Source: Sulfurovum sp. (GTDB lineage Bacteria; Campylobacterota; Campylobacteria; Campylobacterales; Sulfurovaceae). Taken from it: a stretch of 10,232 nucleotides of DNA. Below the pieces are notes generated by a model that was given only the letters and a program-made list of their open reading frames with translations, did no database searches and had not been told where the DNA came from. The stretch's first letter is position 1. Each line of letters opens with the position of its first letter. Positions 1 to 7,552 of this stretch are shown piece after piece. A program made the position numbers and the translations under genes. The DNA lies in contig DQVY01000016.1 in NCBI GenBank assembly GCA_015661535.1, positions 1 through 10,232 on the forward strand. The letters run 5' to 3'.

Positions 1-309
1 AAAACCACACTCTTCTTCTATCTCTTCTTTGGCTATCTGTGCCAAAGAGAGGTCTTTGTCGACAATACCGGCACAAAGTTCAATGGTTATACCATCACCA
101 TTGTTCAAATAAACAGCAGGACGAAACTGCTCCACCAGCACAAAAGCATCTTTTTCTCTATGGTAGATAAGTATCGCTACAGAGTCATGTGCCTCTACGA
201 TCTCCCATGACTTTTGAATACCGTTTTGTTCATATCTGGCTAAAGAGGTATTGATAAACTTCGCATCTACCAATGGTTCTAATTTAAAGTGCTTGAGTTT
301 GTGGTCCAT
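1..309 (-). CDS. Nudix hydrolase, NUDT14/ADP-ribose pyrophosphatase-like (3' end beyond window)
   Basis: Only the first 103 residues are in the window; the gene continues past the left edge. Seen: ATG at 309-307 preceded by GAGGG with a 6-base spacer; the segment VEQFRPAVY at about residues 59-67, common in Nudix enzymes acting on nucleotide sugars; and ELCAG followed by a Nudix-box-like helix at residues 81-103 ending KEEIEEECGF. The box departs from the G-x5-E-x7-RE consensus (first Glu is Leu, Arg is Glu). From memory this matches the variant box of human NUDT14, a UDP-glucose/ADP-ribose diphosphatase. Expected role: Mg-dependent hydrolysis of a nucleoside-diphosphate sugar to NMP and sugar phosphate in the cytoplasm. 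The start lies 26 bases inside the end of the upstream peptidase gene, so translation is probably coupled. Substrate is inferred, not shown. Confidence 0.85.
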   Translation of the reverse strand, partial: MDHKLKHFKLEPLVDAKFINTSLARYEQNGIQKSWEIVEAHDSVAILIYHREKDAFVLVEQFRPAVYLNNGDGITIELCAGIVDKDLSLAQIAKEEIEEECGF

Positions 310-1579
310 CTTCTACCCTCATACTTGTTTGTCTATTACAATCCCAAACAAAGGGTTTTCTCTCTTGCTTAAGATAATTTAAAAGCTTTTCTCTGTTCGC
401 TTTTGCATCTTTGATCACCACTTTTTTATATTTGGTTGTTTTTACATCTTCATATTTTGTAAATTTTTTCAAAATAGATGTCTTGATCGATTTTTTACGC
501 AACACCCTCATTGGGTTGATCCATCTTCCGTTTTTCTTCAGACCAAAATGCAAATGGGGTCCGGTACTTCTTCCTGTACTGCCCACATAGCCTATGATCT
601 GTCCTTTTTTCACACGTTGCCCTTTTTTCACACGTGTACGGCTTTGATGGGCATACAAGGACTCATATCCCCCCGCATGTTTGATCTTGACTACTTTCCC
701 GTAACCGCGCATCCAGCCGGAAAAGGAAACTTTTCCTGCATTCACAGCCAAAAGAGGCGTACCTCTTCTCGCACCAAAATCTGTCCCGTGATGCGGACGA
801 TAGCGTTTTAAGATAGGATGCCAACGTCTATACGAAAAGGAAGAAGTTACACGCACATGACGCAAAGGCATACCAAAACGAGAGTCTTTTTTGCTCACCG
901 GTACCCTTCGTGTATAGGTCACTTTTTTCTTGCCTGTCACAGTATAGGCCTGTGACTTTTTATCACTCTTGTACCCATACCCATCTTCATCCGCATAGAT
1001 GAACTGTCGTTTCCCCTTGGATTCATACATCGCTATCTTAATGGACGGCCGGTAATAAGGCTGCCCCATTCTTGTTTTTTGTGTATAGATAAAAGAGACT
1101 TTATCGCCTTTTTTAAACTTTTTTGCATTCACAGTACCTTTAAAAAGTTGTCCCATTTTATCGGCTACAGAACGATTATTTAAGGCTGTAGCAATATCTG
1201 TATGAAGGTTTTTCTCTATGGTCACTGTAGCGCTGTATTCTCCTTCCTCATACACAATAGGAATGATATCGAATTGATATTTACCGTTCTCACGGTCTTT
1301 TGCCAAACGGATCTGCATCTCTTCCCCTATAGGGATCAGTGCCTGCTCAAGTATACCGTTTTGGTTTATTAATTCATAAAAAAGTTGTCCCCCCTGAATT
1401 TCAGAGAGAAAAATAATATCTGTTTTTGAAATAGACTGTAACACGTCTAATGAAATATTACGGTCATTTAAATAGTCAGAGAAAGTCTGGCCTTTTTTCC
1501 AATGATCAGGAGTAACCCTCGCACCAAATAAGGCACTGAACATCAATACCATAAAAACTATACTTTTGAAACTTCCCAT
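284..1579 (-). CDS. M23 family metallopeptidase, Csd3/HdpA-like (peptidoglycan endopeptidase/carboxypeptidase)
   Basis: A 431-residue exported protein. Residues 1-20 form a signal peptide ending LFGA. A long N-terminal region (about 25-235) contains a lysine-rich stretch. The C-terminal LytM/M23 domain (about 240-360) has the zinc motif HHGTDFG (H263, D267), the catalytic YAH (H311) and HLHF (H342, H344), so the active site is complete. About 70 basic residues follow. In H. pylori Csd3/HdpA, a family member of similar size, such a protein cleaves D,D-crosslinks and trims pentapeptides in the periplasm, helping set helical shape; assignment to this subgroup rests on length, layout and neighbourhood (csd3 near pgbA and glcD in H. 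pylori, from memory). The ATG at 1579-1577 gives a good signal peptide, but its ribosome site is poor (AGGA about 12 bases upstream). It is divergent from the pgbA-type gene and overlaps the Nudix gene at its end. Confidence 0.87.
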   Translation of the reverse strand: MGSFKSIVFMVLMFSALFGARVTPDHWKKGQTFSDYLNDRNISLDVLQSISKTDIIFLSEIQGGQLFYELINQNGILEQALIPIGEEMQIRLAKDRENGKYQFDIIPIVYEEGEYSATVTIEKNLHTDIATALNNRSVADKMGQLFKGTVNAKKFKKGDKVSFIYTQKTRMGQPYYRPSIKIAMYESKGKRQFIYADEDGYGYKSDKKSQAYTVTGKKKVTYTRRVPVSKKDSRFGMPLRHVRVTSSFSYRRWHPILKRYRPHHGTDFGARRGTPLLAVNAGKVSFSGWMRGYGKVVKIKHAGGYESLYAHQSRTRVKKGQRVKKGQIIGYVGSTGRSTGPHLHFGLKKNGRWINPMRVLRKKSIKTSILKKFTKYEDVKTTKYKKVVIKDAKANREKLLNYLKQERKPFVWDCNRQTSMRVEDGPQTQAL

Positions 1580-1612
1580 TCTGTACCATTATCCTAGCAT
1601 AAATTAGACACA

Positions 1613-1618
1613 AGTATA
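1613..1618 (-). promoter_or_regulatory. candidate -10 box for the M23 peptidase/Nudix pair
   Basis: The minus strand reads TATACT here, one base from the TATAAT consensus, 33 bases before the peptidase start codon. No convincing -35 box is seen, which is usual in Campylobacterota where the -35 is weak. It would give a leader of about 27 bases. The call rests on position and one hexamer only. Confidence 0.3.
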
Positions 1619-1682
1619 ACGGAAATAAGTTAATCTGCCTCTCCACCATCACTATATCACTCAACTTTTACTATATTGTTTG

Positions 1683-1688
1683 TATAAT
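1683..1688 (+). promoter_or_regulatory. candidate -10 box for the pgbA-type/glcD/yihY run
   Basis: A perfect TATAAT sits 30 bases before the ATG at 1719, in an AT-rich stretch and preceded by TTTG. Transcription would start near 1695, leaving a short leader that holds the ribosome site AAAGGA at 1708-1713. The hexamer 17 bases upstream (CTCAAC) is not a -35 match, as expected for this phylum. It also argues against the upstream TTG at 1680 being a start codon, since that codon lies ahead of the box. Confidence 0.5.
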
Positions 1689-1718
1689 CGAATCAATATA
1701 TTCACACAAAGGATAGCT

Positions 1719-2408
1719 ATGTACAAAATAGTACTTATCACGCTTATTTCTCTGCCCCTGTTTGCAGGTTTTTTCCCTCAAACAGTGCACACGTCTATCA
1801 AATCAGTAAAAGGTAACCATCTTATACTCAAGTCAAAATTCCCGATCAATGGTATGAGTGGTGTGATTATTCATAATTATGGCAATGATCTCACCGCCAT
1901 CACCGCACGTATCACACAAACAGGTTCCAACGGTCAAGCCCTGCGTCTCGATGCAGATGTCATAGACCATGAGGCACTTCCAAGCATTAAAACCGCGGTA
2001 GCCCCTAACGATAAGGTCATTGGAGGCTATCTGTACAACAATGTACTACTCTTGGCTCCCGATGCAGACACTTATGCAAAGATCACCTCATCTACACACA
2101 AAAAATGGCTGCATCCTGACCTTTTTGCTGTTTACCTGTCTGTGATTGGCGATAATGTCCCTACAAAAGAGAACCTTGCTGCCTTTGCTAAAAAGTTCCA
2201 AGTAGGTCTCATTTATATTGTACGTAAAGACAAAGCTGTTTTGATGGACCCTATCTCAGGTAAGATCGTGGCGCAAAAAAGCATGTCTGGACTCCCTCAA
2301 AAGGGACAATTTCCTTTCTTTATGCGTTTAAAAACACTTGATTCAGGGTGGTTCCTCAGCAGCGATACAAGCAGCGGGGACTATTACAAGACAATGCAGT
2401 CTATTTAA
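1719..2408 (+). CDS. secreted protein with PgbA-type N-terminal domain
   Basis: A 229-residue protein. I chose the ATG at 1719 over an in-frame TTG at 1680 because AAAGGA lies 5 bases before it and the protein then begins with a clean signal peptide (MYKIVLITLISLPLFA, cleavage probably before GFFPQ). The mature part has no cysteine and no further membrane segment. The pattern FPQTVHTSIKSVKGNHLILK resembles the N-terminal domain of H. pylori PgbA (HP0508), whose gene also lies just upstream of glcD. PgbA is described as binding plasminogen through a C-terminal lysine. This protein lacks the long lysine-rich tail and ends in QSI, so plasminogen binding should not be carried over. A periplasmic or outer-surface role is likely; its function is unknown. 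It is probably co-transcribed with glcD, 24 bases downstream. Confidence 0.7.
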   Translation: MYKIVLITLISLPLFAGFFPQTVHTSIKSVKGNHLILKSKFPINGMSGVIIHNYGNDLTAITARITQTGSNGQALRLDADVIDHEALPSIKTAVAPNDKVIGGYLYNNVLLLAPDADTYAKITSSTHKKWLHPDLFAVYLSVIGDNVPTKENLAAFAKKFQVGLIYIVRKDKAVLMDPISGKIVAQKSMSGLPQKGQFPFFMRLKTLDSGWFLSSDTSSGDYYKTMQSI

Positions 2409-2432
2409 TGATATATATTTAGGGAGAACCCA

Positions 2433-3827
2433 ATGTTAGATAAAAAACATATACACTATTTTGAAACACTTGTTGGCAAAGAAAATGTCTACAGCGACAA
2501 GGCGCACCTTATTGCCTACTCTTATGATGCTACACGTACACGATTTGAACCTGAAGCTGTTCTGTTTCCAAGAGATGAACAAGATATTTCTGACATACTC
2601 AAATATTGTAATGAACATCTCATTGTCATTACTCCCAGAGGAGCAGGCTCTGGCTTTACAGGAGGTGCTTTACCAACCAATGGGGGTATCATCCTTGGTT
2701 TAGAAAAGCACATGAACAAAATATTAGAGATCGATATGGAAAACATGGTCGCAGTGGTACAGCCTGGCGTCATCAACATGGACCTGCAAAAAGCTGTAGC
2801 AGAAGTAGGACTTATGTACCCGCCAGACCCTGCCAGCGAAGAGTACTCAACCCTTGGAGGCAATGTCTCTGAAAATGCCGGGGGTATGCGGGCTGCCAAA
2901 TACGGCATTACCAAAGACTATGTCATGGCACTTCGTGCAGTACGTGCAAATGGTGACATTATCCGGGCAGGAAAACGTACCATCAAAGATGTGGCTGGTT
3001 ACAACACTGCAGGTATTCTCATCGCTTCTGAAGGTACGCTTGCAGTCCTCAGTGAGATCACACTCAAACTCATTCCCAAGCCCAAATTCACCAAAGGGTA
3101 CATGGGTATTTTCCCTTCTGTGGACGATGCCATGAATGCTGTGTTTAAATCGCTTGCATCGGGAGCAAACCCGGTAGCCATGGAATTTATGGATGCCCTT
3201 GTGGTGCAGGCACTTAAAGAAAAACTCGGAGTCGAACTCCCAGAAGATGCAGGGGCCCTGCTCATTGGTGATGTCGATGGAAATGTCCCTGAAGAAGTAG
3301 CCTTTCAGTTGGAGACGCTTGAAGCTTCTTTTAAAGAGAACAATGCCCAGGAGTTCATTATCGCCCACGACGATGCACACCGTAATAAACTTTGGTATGC
3401 CAGACGTAATGCTTCTCCTTCCATTACGATTTTTGGTAACAAAAAACTCAACGAAGACATCTCTGTACCACGTTCTATGCTTCCAGAGGCATTAAAAGCT
3501 ATTTATGCCATTGGTGATAAATACGGTTTTAAGGTACCTTGTTTTGGACATGCCGGGGATGGTAACATCCATGTAAATGTCATGGTGCCTGACGGCAAAG
3601 ATGAAGAGGCCCTGCACCAAGGACACCAAGCCATTGAAGAGATCTTCCAAATGGTTGTAGATATGGGAGGAACCCTCTCCGGAGAACACGGTATTGGTAC
3701 TTCCAAAGCACCTTTTATGGGTATTGCCTTTAACGATATGGAGATACAACTCTTTAAAGATATTAAAAAGTCTTTTGATCCAAACAACATTTTAAACCCT
3801 GGCAAAATGGGTCTACCCGGCGCATAA
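2433..3827 (+). CDS. glcD: GlcD-type FAD-linked 2-hydroxyacid oxidase (glycolate oxidase GlcD / D-lactate dehydrogenase family)
   Basis: 464 residues, the normal length of the family. The ATG at 2433 follows AGGGAGAA at 2421-2428. The N-terminal half is a PCMH-type FAD-binding domain: VITPRGAGSGFTGGALP (about 65-81), PPDPASEEYSTLGGNVSENAGG (130-151) and IKDVAGYN (184-191). The C-terminal half is the FAD-oxidase cap with the metal-binding GHAGDGNIHVN (H373, H380), SGEHGIG (H419) and the family ending DPNNILNPGKM. It should oxidise a 2-hydroxyacid such as glycolate or D-lactate to the 2-oxoacid, passing electrons to a carrier at the membrane. The exact substrate cannot be read from sequence: GlcD, Dld-type and D-2-hydroxyglutarate dehydrogenases share these motifs. 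No glcE or glcF gene adjoins it here. It lies between the pgbA-type gene and yihY in one tight run. Confidence 0.9.
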   Translation: MLDKKHIHYFETLVGKENVYSDKAHLIAYSYDATRTRFEPEAVLFPRDEQDISDILKYCNEHLIVITPRGAGSGFTGGALPTNGGIILGLEKHMNKILEIDMENMVAVVQPGVINMDLQKAVAEVGLMYPPDPASEEYSTLGGNVSENAGGMRAAKYGITKDYVMALRAVRANGDIIRAGKRTIKDVAGYNTAGILIASEGTLAVLSEITLKLIPKPKFTKGYMGIFPSVDDAMNAVFKSLASGANPVAMEFMDALVVQALKEKLGVELPEDAGALLIGDVDGNVPEEVAFQLETLEASFKENNAQEFIIAHDDAHRNKLWYARRNASPSITIFGNKKLNEDISVPRSMLPEALKAIYAIGDKYGFKVPCFGHAGDGNIHVNVMVPDGKDEEALHQGHQAIEEIFQMVVDMGGTLSGEHGIGTSKAPFMGIAFNDMEIQLFKDIKKSFDPNNILNPGKMGLPGA

Positions 3828-3829
3828 TC

Positions 3830-4693
3830 ATGTCCAACATACCAGAAGAAAGTATCTCTGAAGTCTCAAAACAGAAGGGTAAAAAACTACTTAAACAGTA
3901 TTTTATCTTTTTAAGAGACTTTTTTAAAGATCTCCTTGATGACAGACTAGGATATTATGCCTCTTCTTTGAGCTGGAATACCATTTTTTCCATCATCCCT
4001 CTTTTGGTCATTTTTCTCTATATTTTCACCACCCTGCCTCTCTTTCAAGAGATGTATGACAAGGTACAAGCACTTATTTTCGCCAATTTGCTGCCTACTC
4101 AATCCAAAGAGATCATGGACAGCATCAATACCTTTATAGCAAACTCTGACAAACTTGGCATGGTGGGTGCTTTTTATGTCATCTTTGCTGCCATTATGTT
4201 TTTTAAAAACTACGATTATGTGGTCAATGACATTTTTGAACTTCCTCCCCGAGGCATACTTAAAAGTATTAAAACCTATCTCATTCTTATTGCCCTGCTC
4301 CCTGCCATGATGGGTGCTTCTTTCTACCTCTCCTCTTTTATACAGTCTTATTTAGACAAAACAGAGATCACTTCAGCCATCCATCTCTACAAAATCATTC
4401 CCTACATCATCATTTGGGGTGCGTTCTACATTGCCTACCAGTTCTCTGGCAATACAAACATCAAAAAAAGAGCTGCCATGACCTCTTCTTTTATCGCTTC
4501 TTTGATCTGGTATCTTTCCAAAAGCGGGTTTGTCTTTTATGTCATGCACAACAAAACCTACACCTCAGTCTATGGCAGCATCAGCACCGTACTTTTTTTC
4601 CTGCTCTGGATCTACATCTCCTGGGCCATTTTTCTGCATGGGCTTAGGTTTTGTTACCTGCTCAACAAGGAAGAAGAGATAGTAGAAATTTAA
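3830..4693 (+). CDS. YihY/BrkB family inner-membrane protein
   Basis: 287 residues with six predicted membrane segments, roughly at 50-70, 108-126, 148-168, 187-205, 214-238 and 250-273, and charged ends facing the cytoplasm. Family marks are SLSWNTIFSIIPLL in the first segment and YGSISTVLFFLLWIYISW in the last. Older annotations name the family ribonuclease BN; that name came from misassignment, so no RNase activity is implied. The function of YihY proteins is not settled; lipid or envelope transport has been suggested. The ATG at 3830 comes 2 bases after the glcD stop and has no clear ribosome site, so translation probably relies on coupling to glcD. A REP-like element starts 2 bases after its stop codon. 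Confidence 0.88.
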   Translation: MSNIPEESISEVSKQKGKKLLKQYFIFLRDFFKDLLDDRLGYYASSLSWNTIFSIIPLLVIFLYIFTTLPLFQEMYDKVQALIFANLLPTQSKEIMDSINTFIANSDKLGMVGAFYVIFAAIMFFKNYDYVVNDIFELPPRGILKSIKTYLILIALLPAMMGASFYLSSFIQSYLDKTEITSAIHLYKIIPYIIIWGAFYIAYQFSGNTNIKKRAAMTSSFIASLIWYLSKSGFVFYVMHNKTYTSVYGSISTVLFFLLWIYISWAIFLHGLRFCYLLNKEEEIVEI

Positions 4694-4694
4694 T

Positions 4695-4800
4695 GTAGGG
4701 TGCGCACTTGTGCCCACCGAATAACCAAGCTTGCATGTGATGAAGAGCACTTTGCTCTAAAGCCTTGAACTTTATAGAAGGGCTTAAAAGCCCACCCTAC
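4695..4800 (+). repeat. pair of inverted REP-like palindromes between convergent yihY and comEC
   Basis: The left unit (4695-4718) is GTAG followed by a 20-base hairpin whose stem, GGTGCGCAC over GTGCCCACC, has one C-C mismatch. The right unit is inverted (about 4777-4800): a hairpin GGGCTT-AA-AAGCCC followed by CACCCTAC, with the three outer bases of one arm lost. Between them is a third small perfect hairpin, AGAGCA-CTT-TGCTCT, at 4744-4758. The GTAG-plus-hairpin design and paired inverted layout fit REP/BIME elements, normally spread by RAYT (TnpA-REP) enzymes. No T-run follows, so this is not a classical terminator, though it could protect the 3' ends of both converging transcripts. The rest of this gap (4801-4835) shows nothing clear. 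Confidence 0.7.
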
Positions 4801-4835
4801 GTGAAAAGTATTGGAAAGTGTGGTAATAATGCACC

Positions 4836-6107
4836 TCAATACAGAAACAAATACCCAGCATATCCACTTGCAACAGCCAATAAGAAATAAAAGGCTCCAG
4901 CACTCCTTATCGCCATCAAAGACAATCCTACATAACCCAACATAAGCCAAAGAGGTACAAAGTGCTCTATACTTGTTTGAGGCAAAGAAAATAGTGCCAA
5001 CAATAGGCTGTCAAAACTATCTCCCATACCAAAAAGGTGTAAAAACATTACCAAAGGATAAAACACAATAAAAAGCAATGACAAGATCGGTGAAGCCAAT
5101 TGGCAGGGACTTGTCACAGCAAAAGTTTCATGTACGATAGGAAGCATCAAGACAAATATACCTACAGGAATAACCAACAGTGTCAATACCCAGGTCTTCC
5201 ACTTTTTTGTGTATTGGAGCAAAAGATAAATGTAAAATACGCCTGCGACAGAAAGTCCAAAACTCAAAGAGACCAAGAGAGAGGGGAAGAGTACCACGAG
5301 CAAAGCCAACACCGTTCCCAAAAAAGTAAAACTCAAAAGTTCTATACCTAATACAAGTGCCATCCAACCAAACAAGACCATTGCATACGAGCGTAACAAA
5401 GAAGGAGGAAACCCTACAAACCATACATACAAACCTAACAATATCATTGCTAGCAGTCCCACATCAAACAAAGCATGCCTGTAGGGAAAATACTTCTGTT
5501 GCAAAGGTCTATAGAGCAACAAAAGAAGTCCATAAACCAAAGCCCATAAAATACTGATATGAAACCCGGACAAAGCCACCAAGTGACTTACGCCTAATAA
5601 GGCTATTTTTTCTCGTAACTGTTTGTCTAAAGGGGTGGCAAAAAAGATGGCATTGTAAAAACTTGCCAATGCCGCATTTTTATGTTGGGAAGCTACTTTT
5701 TCAACGAACGAATCTTTTAGGCTTGGGTCTAAAAGTACTTTATCTTTTATTTTACTTTTGACATAGAAAGTACCCAAATAATCAATAAAAGAGATACTGC
5801 TATTGGGGAATATCTGTAGACGCAAACGTGTATGATTGAAGTTTTCTTTACGATGAGACGTAGTGTAAAAAGTCAAGCCCTCATCAGAATGAAGTTTTAG
5901 TACCGTATACCGTTTGTGATGTTTACTTTTTTCATACGCGCTAAGTACTGTGGCTGTAGTATAGTAAAAAGGTTTAGATATAAATGCTTGATACGAAACA
6001 TACAGAAAAGAAAGTCGGATAAAAAGAAGAAGAACACAAAATACAAGAAAAAATACAAAGTCTCTTTTTCCTGAAAAAAGTTCAGGTTTTCCTAAAGCCT
6101 GACCCAT
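4836..6107 (-). CDS. comEC: ComEC/Rec2-type DNA-uptake channel, short form
   Basis: 423 residues, highly hydrophobic. It has one N-terminal membrane segment (about 17-36), a soluble OB-fold-like region (about 45-120) and then the polytopic Competence domain. Family marks are LLGVSHLVALSGFHISILWALVY (about 170-192), GFPPSLLRSYAM (232-243) and TSPCQLASPILSLLFIVFYPL (332-352). ComEC carries single-stranded DNA across the inner membrane in natural transformation. Long forms carry a C-terminal metallo-beta-lactamase domain; it is absent here and the protein stops at YLFLY, as in the similarly sized H. pylori ComEC. The ATG at 6107-6105 has a poor ribosome site and lies 8 bases after the dnaB stop, so it is probably read from the dnaB transcript with coupled translation. 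The dnaB-comEC order also occurs in H. pylori (HP1362-HP1361, from memory). Confidence 0.88.
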   Translation of the reverse strand: MGQALGKPELFSGKRDFVFFLVFCVLLLFIRLSFLYVSYQAFISKPFYYTTATVLSAYEKSKHHKRYTVLKLHSDEGLTFYTTSHRKENFNHTRLRLQIFPNSSISFIDYLGTFYVKSKIKDKVLLDPSLKDSFVEKVASQHKNAALASFYNAIFFATPLDKQLREKIALLGVSHLVALSGFHISILWALVYGLLLLLYRPLQQKYFPYRHALFDVGLLAMILLGLYVWFVGFPPSLLRSYAMVLFGWMALVLGIELLSFTFLGTVLALLVVLFPSLLVSLSFGLSVAGVFYIYLLLQYTKKWKTWVLTLLVIPVGIFVLMLPIVHETFAVTSPCQLASPILSLLFIVFYPLVMFLHLFGMGDSFDSLLLALFSLPQTSIEHFVPLWLMLGYVGLSLMAIRSAGAFYFLLAVASGYAGYLFLY

Positions 6108-6115
6108 AAAATCAC

Positions 6116-7552
6116 TTATAGCGTAGGCATATCTATATTAATATTTGCTTCCTGCATAGGAATATCCCCATCTTCATACTCTACCTCAAAAGCTGCTGCG
6201 GGCGTTTTATCGACAAAACGGGTAAAATTCTTTTGAAATATAAGCTCCACAGTACCCGTAGGACCATTTCTCTGTTTCCCAATGATAATTTCCGCATCTT
6301 CTTCCGATTTTTTTCTAAACTCAGAAGTATACTCTTTCCCCTCTGCCTTTGCCTTCATCTCTTTCTCTTTTTCCATCGCTTCGCGGTAGACATCATCACG
6401 GTAGACAAAAAGAATAATATCGGCATCCTGTTCAATAGCACCAGATTCACGCAAATCTGACAGCATTGGACGTTTGTTGTCCCTACTCTCAACCCCGCGG
6501 TTCAGTTGTGAAAGGGCTACTATAGGTATCTGCAGTTCCCTTGCCAACTGCTTCAGGCCACGAGAGATCTCAGACACTTCTTGCTGTCTTCCCTCTCTAC
6601 CCTCACCAGACATCAACTGCAAATAATCTATGATCGCCACAGAGATCTCAGGATGCTGCGTTTTGAGTTTGCGTAATTTGGAACGCACATGGTGGATGGT
6701 CGCATATCCCCCATCATCTACAAAAAGTTTTTTGCCTCCCAAGTCCTGTGTAGCAGCAGAAAGCTGAGACCACTGTTCATCTCTCAAATCCCCTACCCTC
6801 AATGCCTGCAAAGGTATGGATGTTTTTGCAGAAAGTAGCCTCAACATCAGCTGCTCTGCCGGCATTTCCAATGAAAAAAATGCCACTCCTTCATTACGTT
6901 CTAAAGCTTTGAGTGCCATGTTTAAAACCAGTGCCGTTTTCCCCATCGCTGGCCGCGCTGCGATGATAACCAGGTCCCCCTTACCAAAGCCGGAGGTTTT
7001 ATCGTTCAAGTTTTTAAACCCTGTGTCTGTACCAATGAGTTTAGAATTTCCCAGTGCTTTAAGACGTTCTATCTCAGACATCATGGCTTGTGTGATCTCT
7101 TGAGACTCTCTAAAGTCATCAGAGGTAGAATTCTGTGTGATCTCGTAGAGTTTCTTCTCCACCAGATTCATTACTTCTTCAGCTGGCAAATCATCTTCAA
7201 GGGTGACTTTTTTGATCTCTGTTGCCAAAGTAGCCAAAGCCCTTTTGCTGGACTTCGCTTTGATCTCTTTCATATACGCAGCAGTATTGGTAATAGGGTT
7301 TGCAGAGAGAAGGTCAAGCATCGCTACTTCATCAAACTTACCCATGGTATTGAGTTTGGTACGTAAAAACTCATCATCCAATGGTTTTTCTTCTACAGAA
7401 AGCTCTTCCATGGCACTAAAAACATGCTGATGAAAAGGAAGGTAAAAATCATGGGGTTTTAACTTGGAAGCTATCTCTTCATAAGTCTCAGGGTCAAAAA
7501 TAACCGAAGAGAGTACGGCTCTTTCTATGTTTAGGTTGTACATGTTTTCCAT
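6116..7552 (-). CDS. dnaB: replicative DNA helicase DnaB
   Basis: 478 residues from the ATG at 7552-7550. It has an N-terminal primase-interacting domain (about 5-105), a linker and a RecA-like motor domain (from about 170). Visible are Walker A RPAMGKT (200-206), FFSLEM (225-230), Walker B VAIIDYLQLM (305-314), QLNRGVE and SDLRESGAIEQDADIILFVYRD with the likely arginine finger R385. It forms the hexameric ring that unwinds DNA at the fork. A highly charged insert at about 391-418 (EKEKEMKAKAEGKE and following) precedes IIIGKQRNG; a similar insert occurs in H. pylori DnaB. Start choice: AAAGG at 7564-7560 is 7 bases before this ATG; a TTG at 7555 and an ATG at 7543 are alternatives. The ATG and ribosome site both lie inside a perfect hairpin. 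Convergent with yihY; comEC follows. Confidence 0.95.
   Translation of the reverse strand: MENMYNLNIERAVLSSVIFDPETYEEIASKLKPHDFYLPFHQHVFSAMEELSVEEKPLDDEFLRTKLNTMGKFDEVAMLDLLSANPITNTAAYMKEIKAKSSKRALATLATEIKKVTLEDDLPAEEVMNLVEKKLYEITQNSTSDDFRESQEITQAMMSEIERLKALGNSKLIGTDTGFKNLNDKTSGFGKGDLVIIAARPAMGKTALVLNMALKALERNEGVAFFSLEMPAEQLMLRLLSAKTSIPLQALRVGDLRDEQWSQLSAATQDLGGKKLFVDDGGYATIHHVRSKLRKLKTQHPEISVAIIDYLQLMSGEGREGRQQEVSEISRGLKQLARELQIPIVALSQLNRGVESRDNKRPMLSDLRESGAIEQDADIILFVYRDDVYREAMEKEKEMKAKAEGKEYTSEFRKKSEEDAEIIIGKQRNGPTGTVELIFQKNFTRFVDKTPAAAFEVEYEDGDIPMQEANINIDMPTL

Noticed and set aside
548..811. Open frame antisense to the M23 peptidase domain
   Set aside because: Lies over the catalytic domain and shows no protein-like features or ribosome site.
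1680..1718. In-frame TTG that would extend the PgbA-type protein by 13 residues
   Set aside because: It lies ahead of the TATAAT box at 1683-1688 and has no ribosome site; the ATG at 1719 has AAAGGA at the right spacing and gives a clean signal peptide.
2847..3380. 177-codon open frame antisense to glcD
   Set aside because: It lies wholly inside the glcD gene, has no recognisable domain and unusual Cys/His/Phe-rich composition; a shadow of a real gene.
3830..4693. Ribonuclease BN
   Set aside because: The YihY/BrkB family was once given this name, but the protein is an integral membrane protein with no nuclease motif.
4694..4835. Rho-independent terminator between yihY and comEC
   Set aside because: Hairpins are present but no T-run follows on either strand; the sequences fit REP-like repeats better.
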